From Hydractinia symbiolongicarpus (Eukaryota; Cnidaria; Hydrozoa; Anthoathecata; Hydractiniidae), in the NCBI RefSeq assembly GCF_029227915.1, contig NC_079884.1, positions 27,654,001 through 27,718,000 of the forward strand: a DNA stretch of 64,000 nt. Reading direction: 5' to 3'. A model generated the notes under the pieces. That model worked only from the letters and a program-made list of their open reading frames with translations, had not been told where the DNA came from and did not search any database. Of this stretch, positions 13,806 through 26,101 are shown one piece after another. A program made the translations under genes and the position numbers. Numbering within the stretch: position 1 is the stretch's first letter; every line of letters starts with the position of its first letter.

Positions 13806-15670
13806 GCCGTTAGCACCCGCAGAATAAATAGGAACAATTTCAAAGACTACATTTCAATGAACATTCCAGCGGTATAAATCCGTTTGAGTTGCAACGGCTG
13901 CGTCACATATTCGTAACAACATGTATTTAGCGATAGTATTCGGATATTACTAGGTTGCATCGCTTTTAACAGTGAAACGTTTGATTGTGGGACTTAATTG
14001 AACTAACTTTGGACTTTGACCTTATAAATGTGATAAATGAGGCAATATGACTACAAGAAATAACATTCTTCTTAATTTGACGTGATTGCCTGAACTCAGC
14101 GATTAAATTGGGCGCTGTGGCAGCGCTTCATTTAAAAATTTAGATAAATAAGTCATTCTTTACTGTGGGACCAATCCTAGCCGTTATCGCGCGCTGAAGA
14201 AATGGAGACAGTTTCAAAAACTCCATTTCATTGACTTTCTAACGGTGTCAATCCGTTTGAGTTACAACGGTTGCGTCACACATTCGTACCAACATGTATT
14301 TAGTGATTTTTTTCAGATATTCCTAAGTTGTATCACTTTCCACAGTTAAACAATTGACTGTGGGACTTAATTGAACTGATTTTGAACTTTGACCTTCTAA
14401 ATGTGATAAATGAGCCATTTTGACTACAAGAAATAACATTCTTTTTAATTTGACATGATTGCTGGAATTCAACGATTACATCAGGCTCTGTGGTAGCGTT
14501 TTGTTTAAACATTTAGATAAATAAGTCTTTTCTTACTGGGAGACCAATTCTTGCCGTTAGCACCCGCTGAATAAATAGGAACAATTTCAAAGACTACATT
14601 TCAATGAACTTTCTAGCGGTATAAATCCGTTTGAGTTACAACGGTTGCGTCACATATTCGTACCAAAATGTATTTAGCGATTGTATTCGGATATTACTAG
14701 GTTGCATCGCTTATAACAGTTAAACGATTGACTGTGGGACTTAATTGAACTGATTTTGAACTTTGACCTTCTAAATGTGATAAATGAGCCATTTTGACTA
14801 CAAGAAATAACATTCTTTTTAATTTGACGTGATTGCCTGAACTCAGCGATTACGTTGGGCGCTGTGGTAGCGCTTTACTTAAAAAATTAGATGAATAAGT
14901 CATTCTTTACTGTGGGACCAATCCTAGCCGTTATCACGCGCTGAAGAAATAGCGACAGTTTCAAAAACTACATTTTATTGACTTTCTAACAGTATCAATC
15001 TGCTTCAGTTACAACAGTTGCGTCACATATTCGTACAAACATGTACTTATCGATAGTATTCGGATATTACTAGGTTGCATCGCTTTTGACAGTGAAACGT
15101 TTGACTGCGGGACTTAATTGAACTGATTTTGGACTTTGACCTTATAAATGTGATAAATGAGCCATTTTGACTACAAGAAATAACATTCTTTTTAATTTGA
15201 CATGGTTGCTGGAATTCAGCGATTACACTGGACCCTGTGATAGCGATTCATTTAAAAATTTAGATAAATAAGTCATTTTTACTGTGGGACCAATCCTAGC
15301 CGTTATCACGCGCTGAAGAAATAGCGACAGTTTCGAAAACTACATTTCATTGTTTTTCTAACAGTATCAATCTGCTTCAGTTACAACAGTTGCGTCACAT
15401 ATTCGTACCAACATGTACTTATTGATAGTACTCGGATATTACTAGGTTGCATCGCTTTTGACAGTGAAACGTTTGACTGCGGGACTTAATTGAACTGATT
15501 TTGGACTGTGATCTTATAAATGTGATAAATGAGCCATTTTGACTACAAGAAATAACATTCTTTTTAATTTGACATGATTGCTGGAATTCAGCGATTACAC
15601 TGGACCCTGTGGTAGCGATTCATTTAAAAATGTAGATAAATAAGTCATTTTTACTGTGGGACCAATCCTA
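13806..15670 (+). repeat. Five monomers closing block I, the last two sister copies
   Basis: Monomers at 13806, 14180, 14553, 14927 and 15299. The first three alternate the gcacccgc leader with cacattcg-type monomers. The last two (14927-15298 and 15299-15670, 372 bp each) share the leader ttatcacgcgctgaag, tctgcttcagttac, and the tail ctggaccctg with tagcgattc, so they look like a single-monomer tandem duplication. That tail variant reappears only in blocks II and V, making this a transition zone. Confidence 0.75.
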
Positions 15671-17529
15671 GCCGTTAGCGCGCGCTGAAAATATAGAGAC
15701 AGTTTCAAAAATCCATTTCATTGACTTTCTAACGGTGTCAATCCATTTGCGTTAGAACGGTTGCGTGCCACATTCGTACCAACATGTATTTAGTGATTTT
15801 CTTCCAATATTACTAAGTTCTATCGCTTTTAACAGTGAAACGATTGACGGTGGGAATAGATTGAACTGATTCTGGACTGTGACCTTATAATATGATAAAT
15901 GAGCCAAGTCTCCAAGCAATAACATTCTTCTTAATTTGACATGATTGCTGGAATTCAGCGATTACATTAGACTCTGTGGTAGCGCTTTATTTAAAAATTT
16001 AGATACATAGGTCTTTTCTTACTGTGGGACCAATGCTAGCCGTTAGCGCGCGCTGAAAATATAGAGACAGTTTCAAAAACTCCATTTCATTGAATTTCTA
16101 ACGGTGTCAATCCGTTTGAGTTACAACGGTTGCGTCACACATTCGTACCAACATGTATTTAGTGACTTTTTTTCGACATTACTAAGTTGTATCGCTTTCA
16201 AGAGTGAAACGATTGACTGTGGGACTTAATTGAACTGATTCTGGATTGTGAGCTTATAAATGTGATAAATGAGCCAATTGGTCTCCAAGGAATAACATTC
16301 TTTTTAATTTGACATGATTGCTGGAATTCAGCGATTACATCAGGCTCTGGGGTAGCGCTTTATTTACAAGCTTAGATAAATAAGTCTTTTCTTACTGTGG
16401 GACCAATCCTGGCCGTGAACAAGCGCTGAATAAATAGGAACAGTTTCATAGACTACATTTCAAGGAACGTTCTAGCGGTGCAAATCCGTTTGAGTTAGAA
16501 CGGTTCCGTCACATATTCGTACCAACATGTATTTAGCGATAGTATTCGGATATTACTATGCTGCATCGCTTCTAACAGTGAAACGTTTGACTGTGGGACT
16601 TAATTGAACTGGTTTTGGACTTTGACCTTATAAATTTGATAAATGAGCAAGTTTGACTCCAAGAAATAACATTCTTTTTAGTTTGACATGATTGTGGGAA
16701 ATCAGCGATTACATCAGGCTCTGTGGTAGCGCCTATTTACAAATTTAGATGAATAAGTCATTCTTTACTGTGGGACCAATCCTAGCCGTTATCGCGCGCT
16801 GAAGAAATAGCGACAGTTTCAAAAACTACATTTCATTGACTTTCTAACGGTGTCAATTCGTTTGAGTTACAACGGTTGCGTCACATATTCGTACCAACAT
16901 GTATTTAGCGATAGTATTCGGATATTACTAGGTTGCATCGCTTCTAAAAGTGAAACGTTTGACTGTGGGACTTAATTGTACTGATTTTGGACTTTGCCCT
17001 TATAAATGTGATAAATGAGCCAATTGGACTCCAAGGTATAACATTCTTCTTAATTGACATGATTGCCAGAACTCAGCGATTACACTGGGCGCTGTGGTAG
17101 CGCTTCATTTAAAAATTTAGATGAATAAGTCATTGTTTACTGTGGGACCAGTCCTAGCCGTTAGTGCGCGCTGAAGAAATAGAGACAGTCTCCAAAACTA
17201 CGTTTCATTGACTTTCTAACAGTGTCAATCAGTTTGAGTTACAACGGTTGGGTCACATATTCGTACCAACATGTACTTATCGATAGTATTCGGATATTAA
17301 TAGGTTGCATCGCGTTTGACAGTGAAACGTTTGACTGTGGGAATTAATTGAACTGATTTTGATCTGTGACCTTATAAATGTTATAAGTGAGACAATTGGA
17401 CTCCAAGAAATAACATTCTTCTTAATTTGACGTGATTGCCTAAACTCAGCGATTACATTGGGCGCTGTGGGAGCGCTTCATTTAAAAATTTAGATAAATA
17501 AGTCATTCTTTACTATGGGACCAATCCTA
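15671..17529 (+). repeat. Monomers a-e, first copy of the block II unit
   Basis: Matches 19391-21249 at an offset of 3720 bp with very few changes, such as gagttagaacgg versus gacttagaacgg near 16490/20213. Monomer a (15671-16038) is 368 bp: it has 1 base less in the aaaaatccattt stretch, 1 less in cttataatatgataaatg and 3 less in gagccaagtctccaag. The copy at 19391 shares all three, so the deletions predate the duplication. Confidence 0.9.
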
Positions 17530-17901
17530 GCCGTTATCGCGCGCTGAGGAAATGGCGACAGTTTTAAAAACTACATTTCATTGACTTTCTAACGGTGTCA
17601 ATTCGTTTGAGTTACAACGGTTGCGTCACATATTCGTACCAACATGTATTTAGCGATAGTATTCGGATATTACTAGGTTGCATCGCTTCTAAAAGTGAAA
17701 CGTTTGACTGTGGGACTTAATTGTACTGATTTTGGACTTTGACCTTATAAATTTGATAAATGAGCAAGTTTGACTCCAAGAAATAACATTCTTTTTAGTT
17801 TGACATGATTGTGGGAAATCAGCGATTACATCAGGCTCTGTGGTAGCGCCTATTTACAAATTTAGATGAATAAGTCATTCTTTACTGTGGGACCAATCCT
17901 A
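17530..17901 (+). repeat. Chimeric monomer at a duplication junction
   Basis: The first part (ctgaggaaatggcgacagtttt) equals the start of monomer f at 18647. The middle (caattcgtttgag, cttctaaaagtg) equals monomer d at 16785. The last part (aatttgataaatgagcaag, gcgcctatttacaaattt) equals monomer c at 16412. It is followed by a second monomer d at 17902, so it is the scar of an out-of-register exchange that repeated d-e-f. Confidence 0.8.
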
Positions 17902-19390
17902 GCCGTTATCGCGCGCTGAAGAAATAGCGACAGTTTCAAAAACTACATTTCATTGACTTTCTAACGGTGTCAATTCGTTTGAGTTACAACGGTTGCGTCA
18001 CATATTCGTACCAACATGTATTTAGCGATAGTATTCGGATATTACTAGGTTGCATCGCTTCTAAAAGTGAAACGTTTGACTGTGGGACTTAATTGTACTG
18101 ATTTTGGACTTTGACCTTATAAATGTGATAAATGAGCCAATTGGACTCCAAGGTATAACATTCTTCTTAATTGACATGATTGCCGGAACTCAGCGATTAC
18201 ACTGGGCGCTGTGGTAGCGCTTCATTTAAAAATTTAGATGAATAAGTCATTGTTTACTGTGGGACCAGTCCTAGCCGTTAGTGCGCGCTGAAGAAATAGA
18301 GACAGTCTCCAAAACTACGTTTCATTGACTTTCTAACAGTGTCAATCAGTTTGAGTTACAACGGTTGGGTCACATATTCGTACCAACATGTACTTATCGA
18401 TAGTATTCGGATATTAATAGGTTGCATCGCGTTTGACAGTGAAACGTTTGACTGTGGGAATTAATTGAACTGATTTTGATCTGTGACCTTATAAATGTTA
18501 TAAGTGAGACAATTGGACTCCAAGAAATAACATTCTTCTTAATTTGACGTGATTGCCTAAACTCAGCGATTACATTGGGCGCTGTGGGAGCGCTTCATTT
18601 AAAAATTTAGATAAATAAGTCATTCTTTACTGTGGGACCAATCCTAGCCGTTATCGCGCGCTGAGGAAATGGCGACAGTTTTAAAAACTACATTTCATTG
18701 ACTTTCCAACGGTGTCAATCCGTTTGAGTTACAACGGTTGCGTCACACATTCGTACCAACATGTATTTAGTGATTTCCTTCCGATAGTACTAAGTTGTAT
18801 CGCTTTCAACAGTGAAACAATTGACTGTGGGAATTAATTGAACTGATTTTGCACTGTGACCTTATAAATGTTATAAGTAAGACAATTGGACTCCAAGAAA
18901 TAACATTCTTTTTAGTTTGACATGATTGTGGGAAATCAGCGATTACATCAGGCTCTGTGGTAGCGCTTATTTACAAATTTAGATGAATAAGTCATTCTTT
19001 ACTGTGGGACCAATCCTAGCCGTTATCGTGCGCTGAAGAAATAGCGACAGTTTCAAAAACTACATTTCATTGATTTTCTAACGGTGTCAATTCGTTTGAG
19101 TTACAACGGTTGCGTCACATATTCGTACCAACATGTATTTAGCGATAGTATTCGGATATTACTAGGTTGCATCGCTTCTAAAAGTGAAACGTTTGACTGT
19201 GGGACTTAATTGTACTGATTTTGGACTTTGACCTTATAAATGTGATAAATGAGCCAATTGGACTCCAAGGTATAACATTCTTTTTAGTTTGACATGATTG
19301 CTGGAATTCAGCGATTACACTGGACCCTGTGGTAGCGATTCATTTAAAAATGTAGATAAATAAGTCATTTTTACTGTGGGACCAATCCTA
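17902..19390 (+). repeat. Monomers d-e-f and chimeric g of block II
   Basis: Monomers at 17902, 18274 and 18647 match those at 20505, 20877 and 21250, 2603 bp away. The monomer at 19019 starts like g (21622) but ends like the monomer at 15299 (ctggaccctgtggtagcgattc and aaaaatgtagat), followed again by monomer a. The switch lies in or near ttttagtttgacatgattgc, about 260-290 bp into the monomer. Confidence 0.85.
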
Positions 19391-21994
19391 GCCGTTAGCG
19401 CGCGCTGAAAATATAGAGACAGTTTCAAAAATCCATTTCATTGACTTTCTAACGGTGTCAATCCATTTGCGTTAGAACGGTTGCGTGCCACATTCGTACC
19501 AACATGTATTTAGTGATTTTCTTCCAATATTACTAAGTTCTATCGCTTTTAACAGTGAAACGATTGACGGTGGGAATAGATTGAACTGATTCTGGACTGT
19601 GACCTTATAATATGATAAATGAGCCAAGTCTCCAAGCAATAACATTCTTCTTAATTTGACATGATTGCTGGAATTCAGCGATTACATTAGACTCTGTGGT
19701 AGCGCTTTATTTAAAAATTTAGATACATAGGTCTTTTCTTACTGTGGGACCAATGCTAGCCGTTAGCGCGCGCTGAAAATATAGAGACAGTTTCAAAAAC
19801 TCCATTTCATTGAATTTCTAACGGTGTCAATCCGTTTGAGTTACAACGGTTGCGTCACACATTCGTACCAACATGTATTTAGTGACTTTTTTTCGACATT
19901 ACTAAGTTGTATCGCTTTCAAGAGTGAAACGATTGACTGTGGGACTTAATTGAACTGATTCTGGATTGTGAGCTTATAAATGTGATAAATGAGCCAATTG
20001 GTCTCCAAGGAATAACATTCTTTTTAATTTGACATGATTGCTGGAATTCAGCGATTACATCAGGCTCTGGGGTAGCGCTTTATTTACAAGCTTAGATAAA
20101 TAAGTCTTTTCTTACTGTGGGACCAATCCTGGCCGTGAACAAGCGCTGAATAAATAGGAACAGTTTCATAGACTACATTTCAAGGAACGTTCTAGCGGTG
20201 CAAATCCGTTTGACTTAGAACGGTTCCGTCACATATTCGTACCAACATGTATTTAGCGATAGTATTCGGATATTACTATGCTGCATCGCTTCTAACAGTG
20301 AAACGTTTGACTGTGGGACTTAATTGAACTGGTTTTGGACTTTGACCTTATAAATTTGATAAATGAGCAAGTTTGACTCCAAGAAATAACATTCTTTTTA
20401 GTTTGACATGATTGTGGGAAATCAGCGATTACATCAGGCTTTGTGGTAGCGCCTATTTACAAATTTAGATGAATAAGTCATTCTTTACTGTGGGACCAAT
20501 CCTAGCCGTTATCGCGCGCTGAAGAAATAGCGACAGTTTCAAAAACTACATTTCATTGACTTTCTAACGGTGTCAATTCGTTTGAGTTACAACGGTTGCG
20601 TCACATATTCGTACCAACATGTATTTAGCGATAGTATTCGGATATTACTAGGTTGCATCGCTTCTAAAAGTGAAACGTTTGACTGTGGGACTTAATTGTA
20701 CTGATTTTGGACTTTGACCTTATAAATGTGATAAATGAGCCAATTGGACTCCAAGGTATAACATTCTTCTTAATTGACATGATTGCCGGAACTCAGCGAT
20801 TACACTGGGCGCTGTGGTAGCGCTTCATTTAAAAATTTAGATGAATAAGTCATTGTTTACTGTGGGACCAGTCCTAGCCGTTAGTGCGCGCTGAAGAAAT
20901 AGAGACAGTCTCCAAAACTACGTTTCATTGACTTTCTAACAGTGTCAATCAGTTTGAGTTACAACGGTTGGGTCACATATTCGTACCAACATGTACTTAT
21001 CGATAGTATTCGGATATTAATAGGTTGCATCGCGTTTGACAGTGAAACGTTTGACTGTGGGAATTAATTGAACTGATTTTGATCTGTGACCTTATAAATG
21101 TTATAAGTGAGACAATTGGACTCCAAGAAATAACATTCTTCTTAATTTGACGTGATTGCCTAAACTCAGCGATTACATTGGGCGCTGTGGGAGCGCTTCA
21201 TTTAAAAATTTAGATAAATAAGTCATTCTTTACTGTGGGACCAATCCTAGCCGTTATCGCGCGCTGAGGAAATGGCGACAGTTTTAAAAACTACATTTCA
21301 TTGACTTTCCAACGGTGTCAATCCGTTTGAGTTACAACGGTTGCGTCACACATTCGTACCAACATGTATTTAGTGATTTCCTTCCGATAGTACTAAGTTG
21401 TATCGCTTTCAACAGTGAAACAATTGACTGTGGGAATTAATTGAACTGATTTTGCACTGTGACCTTATAAATGTTATAAGTAAGACAATTGGACTCCAAG
21501 AAATAACATTCTTTTTAGTTTGACATGATTGTGGGAAATCAGCGATTACATCAGGCTCTGTGGTAGCGCTTATTTACAAATTTAGATGAATAAGTCATTC
21601 TTTACTGTGGGACCAATCCTAGCCGTTATCGTGCGCTGAAGAAATAGCGACAGTTTCAAAAACTACATTTCATTGATTTTCTAACGGTGTCAATTCGTTT
21701 GAGTTACAACGGTTGCGTCACATATTCGTACCAACATGTATTTAGCGATAGTATTCGGATATTACTAGGTTGCATCGCTTCTAAAAGTGAAACGTTTGAC
21801 TGTGGGACTTAATTGTACTGATTTTGGACTTTGACCTTATAAATGTGATAAATGAGCCAATTGGACTCCAAGGTATAACATTCTTTTTAGTTTGACATGA
21901 TTGCCGGAACTCAGCGATTACACTGGGCGCTGTGGTAGCGCTTCATTTAAAAATTTAGATGAATAAGTCATTCTTTACTGTGGGACCAATCCTA
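19391..21994 (+). repeat. Complete 7-mer higher-order unit a-g (2604 bp)
   Basis: Monomers at 19391 (a, 368 bp), 19759 (b), 20132 (c), 20505 (d), 20877 (e), 21250 (f) and 21622 (g). This is the only copy with all seven in one run. The next monomer (21995) has an e-like leader (agacagtctc, actacgtttc) and a rare middle (ttttgcgatacgtttctgatag) shared with the monomer at 30955. Confidence 0.85.
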
Positions 21995-22366
21995 GCCGTT
22001 AGTGCGCGCTGAAGAAATAGAGACAGTCTCAAAAACTACGTTTCATTGACTTTCTAACAGTGTCAATCAGTTTGAGTTACAACGGTAGGGTCACATATTC
22101 GTACCAACATGTATTTTGCGATACGTTTCTGATAGTACTAAGTTGCATCGCTTTTAACAGTGAAACGTTTGATGGGGGAATTAATTGAACTGATTTTGTT
22201 CTGTGACCTTATAAATGTTATAAGTGAGACAATTGGACTCCAAGAAATAACATTCTTCTTAGTTTGACGTGATTGCCTGAACTCAGCGATAACATTGGGC
22301 GCTGTGGGAGCGCTTCATTTAAAAATTTAAATAAATAAGTCATGCTTTACTGTGGGACCAATCCTA

Positions 22367-23830
22367 GCCGTTAGTGCGCGCTGAAGAAATAGCGACAGTT
22401 TCAAAAACTACATCTCACTGACTTTCTAACGGTGTCAGTCCGTTTGAGTTACAACGGTTGCGTCACACATTCGTACCAACATGTATTTAGTGATTTTCTT
22501 TCGATATTACTAAGTTGTATCGCTTTCAACAGTGAAACAATTGACTGTGGGATTTAATTGAACTGATTTTGATCTGTGACCTTATAAATGTTATAAGGGA
22601 GATAATTGGACTCCAAGAAATAACAATCTTTTTAATTTGACATGATTGTGGGCAATCAGCGATTACATCAGGCTCTGTGGTAGCGCTTTATTTAAAAATT
22701 TAGATAAATAAATCTTTTCTTACTGTGGGATTAATTCTGGCCGTTAGCACCCACTGAATAAATAGGAACAGCTCCAAAGACTACATTTCGATGAACTTTC
22801 TAGCGGTATAAATCCGTTTGAGTTACAACAGTTGCGTCACATATTCGTACCAACATGTATTTAGCGATATTTTTCTGATATTACTAGGTTGCATCGATTT
22901 TAACAGTGAAACGATTGACTCTGGGACTTAATTGAACTGATTTTGGACTGTGACCTTATAAATGTTATAAGTGAGACAATTGGACTCCAAGAAATAACAT
23001 TCTTCTTAATTTGACATGATTGCAGGAACTCAGCGATTACGCTGGGCGCTGTGGTAGCGCTTCATTTAAAAATTTAGGTAAATAAATCATTCTTTACTGT
23101 GGGATCAATCTTAGCCGTTAGCGTGCACTGAAGATATAGAGACAGTTTCAAAAACTCCATTTCATTGACTTTCTAACGGTGTCAATCCGTTTGAGTTACA
23201 ACGGTTGCGTCACACATTCGTACCAACATGTATTTAGTGATTTTTTACAGATATTCCTAAGTTGTATCGCTTTCAACAGTGAAACGATTGATTGTGGTTC
23301 TTAATTAAACTGATTTTGAACTTTGACCTTGTAAATGTGATAAATGAGGCATTTTGAGTACAAGAAATAACTTTCTTTTTAATTTGACATGATTGCTGGA
23401 ATTGAACGATTACATCAGGCTCTGTGGTAGCGTTTTATTTAAAAATTTAGATAAATAAGTCTTTTCTTACTGTGAGACCAATTCTGGCCGTTAGCACCCG
23501 CTGAATAAATAGGAACAATTTCAAAGACTACATTTCAATGAACTTTCCAGCGGTATAAATCCGTTTGAGTTACAACGGCTGCGTCACATATTCGTACCAA
23601 CATGTATTTAGCGATAGTATTCGGATATTACTAGGTTGCATCGGTTTTAACAGTGAAACGCTTGATTGTGGGAGTTAATTGAACTGATTTTGGACGTTGA
23701 CCTTATAAATGTGATAAATGAGGCAATATGACTACAAGAAATAACATTTTTCTTAATTTGACATGATTGCTGGAACTCAGCGATTACCCTGGGCGCTGTG
23801 GTAGCGCTTTATTTAAAAACTAATATAAAT
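22367..23830 (+). repeat. Four-monomer segment repeated 24 monomers downstream
   Basis: Matches 31328-32790 at an offset of about 8960 bp. Shared rare markers are cagctccaaagactacatttcg, gtgggattaattctgg, ttgcatcgattttaac and gggatcaatcttagcc. The match breaks near 23835/32795, where this copy reads cattttatacc and the distant one reads cattctttactg. Confidence 0.85.
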
Positions 23831-26101
23831 AAGTCATTTTATACCGTGGGACCAGTCCTAGCCGTTAGTTCGCGCTGAAGAAATAGAGACATTTTCAAAA
23901 ACTACATCTCACTGACTTTTTAACGGTGTCAGTCCGTTTGAGTTACAACGGTTGGGTCACATATTCGTACCAACATGTATGTAGCGATATTTTTTCTGAT
24001 ATTACTAGGTTGCATCGCTCTTAACAGTAAAACGATTGACTGTGGGACTTAATTGAACTAACTTTGGACTGTGACCTGTTAAATGTGATAAATGAGACAA
24101 TTGGACTCCAAGAAATAACATTCTTCTTAATTTGACGTGATTGCCTGAACCCAGCGTATACATTGGGCGCTGTGGCAGCGCTTCATTTAAAAATTTAGAT
24201 AAATAAGTCATTCTTTACTGTGGCACCAATCCTAGCCGTTATCGCGCGCTGAAGAAATAGAGACAGTTTCAAAAACTCCATTTTATTGACTTTCTAACGG
24301 TGTCAATCCGTTTGAGTTACAACAGTTGCGTCACACATTCGTACCAACATGTATTTAGTGATTTTTTTCAGATATTCCTAAGTTGTATCGCTTTCAACAG
24401 GTAAACGATTGACTGTGGGACCTAATTGAACTGATTTTGAACTTTGACCTTCTAAATGTGATAAATGAGCCATTTTGACTACAAGAAATAACATTCTTTT
24501 TAATTTGACATGATTGCTGGAATTCAACGATTACCTCAGGCTCTGTGGTACTGTTTTATTTAAAAACTTAGATAAATAAGTCTTTTTTTACTGTGAGACC
24601 AATTCTGGCCGTTAGCACCCGCTGAATAAATAGGAACAATTTCAAAGACTACATTTCAATGAACTTTCTAGCGGTATAAATCCGTTTGAGTTACAACGGT
24701 TGCGTCACATATTCGTACCAAAATGTATTTAGCGATTGTATTCGGATATTACTAGGTTGCATCGCTTATAACAGTGAAACGATTGACTCTGGGACTTAAT
24801 TGAACTGATTTTGGACTGTGACCTTATAAATGTTATAAGTGAGACAATTGGACTCCAAGAAATAACATTCTTCTTAATTTGACATGATAGCAGGAACTCA
24901 GCGATTACACCGATAGCTGTGGTAGCGCTTCATTCAAAAATTTAGATAAATAAATCATTCTTTACTGTGGGACCAATCCTAGCCGTTATCGCGCGCTGAA
25001 GAAATAGGGACAGTTTCAAAAACTACATCTCACTGACTTTCTAACGGTGTCAGTCCGTTTGAATTACAACGGTTGGGTCACATATTCGTACCAACATGTA
25101 TTTAGCGATATTTTTTCTGATATTACTATGTTGCATCGCTTTTAACAGTGAAACGATTGACTGTGGGACTTAATTGAACTAACTTTGACTGTGACCTGTT
25201 AAATGTGATAAATGAGACAATGGGACTCCAAGAAATAACATTCTTCTTAATTTGACGTGATTGCCTGAACTCAGCGATTACATTGGGCGCTGTGGTAGCG
25301 CTTCATTTAAAAATTTAGATAATTAAGTCATTCTTTACTGTGGGACCAATCCTAGCCGTTATCGCGCGCTGAAGAAATAGCGACAGTTTCAAAAACTACA
25401 TTTCATTGACTTTCTAACAGTATCAATCCGCTTCAGTTACAACAGTTGCGTCACATATTCGTACCAACATGTATTTAGCGATAGTATTCGGATATTACTA
25501 GGTTGCATCGGTTTTAACAGTGAAACGCTTGATTGTGGGAGTTAATTGAACTGATTTTGGACGTTGACCTTATAAATGTGATAAATGAGGCAATATGACT
25601 ACAAGAAATAACATTTTTCTTAATTTGACATGATTGCTGGAACTCAGCGATTACCCTGGGCGCTGTGGTAGCGCTTTATTTAAAAACTAATATAAATAAG
25701 TCATTTTATACCGTGGGACCAGTCGTAGCCGTTAGTTCGCGCTGAAGAAATAGAGACATTTTCAAAAACGACATCTCACTGACTTTTTAACGGTGTCAGT
25801 CCGTTTGAGTTACAACGGTTGGGTCACATATTCGTACCAACATGTATGTAGCGATATTTTTTCTGATATTACTAGGTTGCATCGCTCTTAACAGTAAAAC
25901 GATTGACTGTGGGACTTAATTGAACTAACTTTGGACTGTGACCTGTTAAATGTGATAAATGAGACAATTGGACTCCAAGAAATAACATTCTTCTTAATTT
26001 GACATGATTGCAGGAACTAAGCGATTACGCTGGGCGCTGTGGTAGCGCTTCATTTAAAAATTTAGGTAAATAAATCATTCTTTACTGTGGGATCAATCTT
26101 A
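23114..26101 (+). repeat. 8-mer higher-order unit, copy 1 (2988 bp)
   Basis: Eight monomers (starts 23114 to 25728) matched in order by those from 26102 to 28716. The monomer at 25728 is chimeric: its 5' part equals that of 23861 (tatgtagcgatatt, cgctcttaacagtaaaac), while its 3' end equals that of 22740 (tgcaggaact, tacgctgggcg, gggatcaatcttagcc). The exchange lies in the tract gacaattggactccaagaaa, about 237-274 bp into the monomer. Confidence 0.9.

Larger units (their letters stand above)
1..15670 (+). repeat. Array block I: 16-mer-spaced, 5-mer, 3-mer and 2-mer higher-order repeats
   Basis: The block opens with a partial monomer (1-362). Monomer starts follow at 363, 735, 1108, 1482, 1855, 2230, 2604, 2977, 3350, 3724, 4097, 4470, 4844, 5217, 5590, 5963, 6337, 6710, 7083, 7457, 7830, 8204, 8578, 8951, 9323, 9697, 10071, 10445, 10818, 11190, 11564, 11938, 12311, 12685, 13058, 13432, 13806, 14180, 14553, 14927 and 15299. 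Several variant classes interleave: one with cttcagttacaacagttgcg and gtacttatcgatagtattcgg; one with cacattcgtaccaac and tagtgattttttt; one with gggtcacatattcg and gcgatattttttctg; and one with a gcacccgctgaataaatagg leader. There is no gene in this stretch. Confidence 0.9.
15671..22366 (+). repeat. Array block II: nested 7-mer / 10-mer higher-order repeat
   Basis: Monomer starts: 15671, 16039, 16412, 16785, 17157, 17530, 17902, 18274, 18647, 19019, 19391, 19759, 20132, 20505, 20877, 21250, 21622 and 21995. The clearest full unit is seven monomers, a to g, at 19391-21994. The left part is a-b-c-d-e, then a chimera (17530), then d-e-f and a g-like chimera (19019). Offsets are 3720 bp (10 monomers) for a to e, 2603 bp (7 monomers) for d to g and 1117 bp (3 monomers) for d to f. 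Markers are acaagcttag (b), cctatttacaaattt (c) and agtctccaaaactacg (e). Confidence 0.88.
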
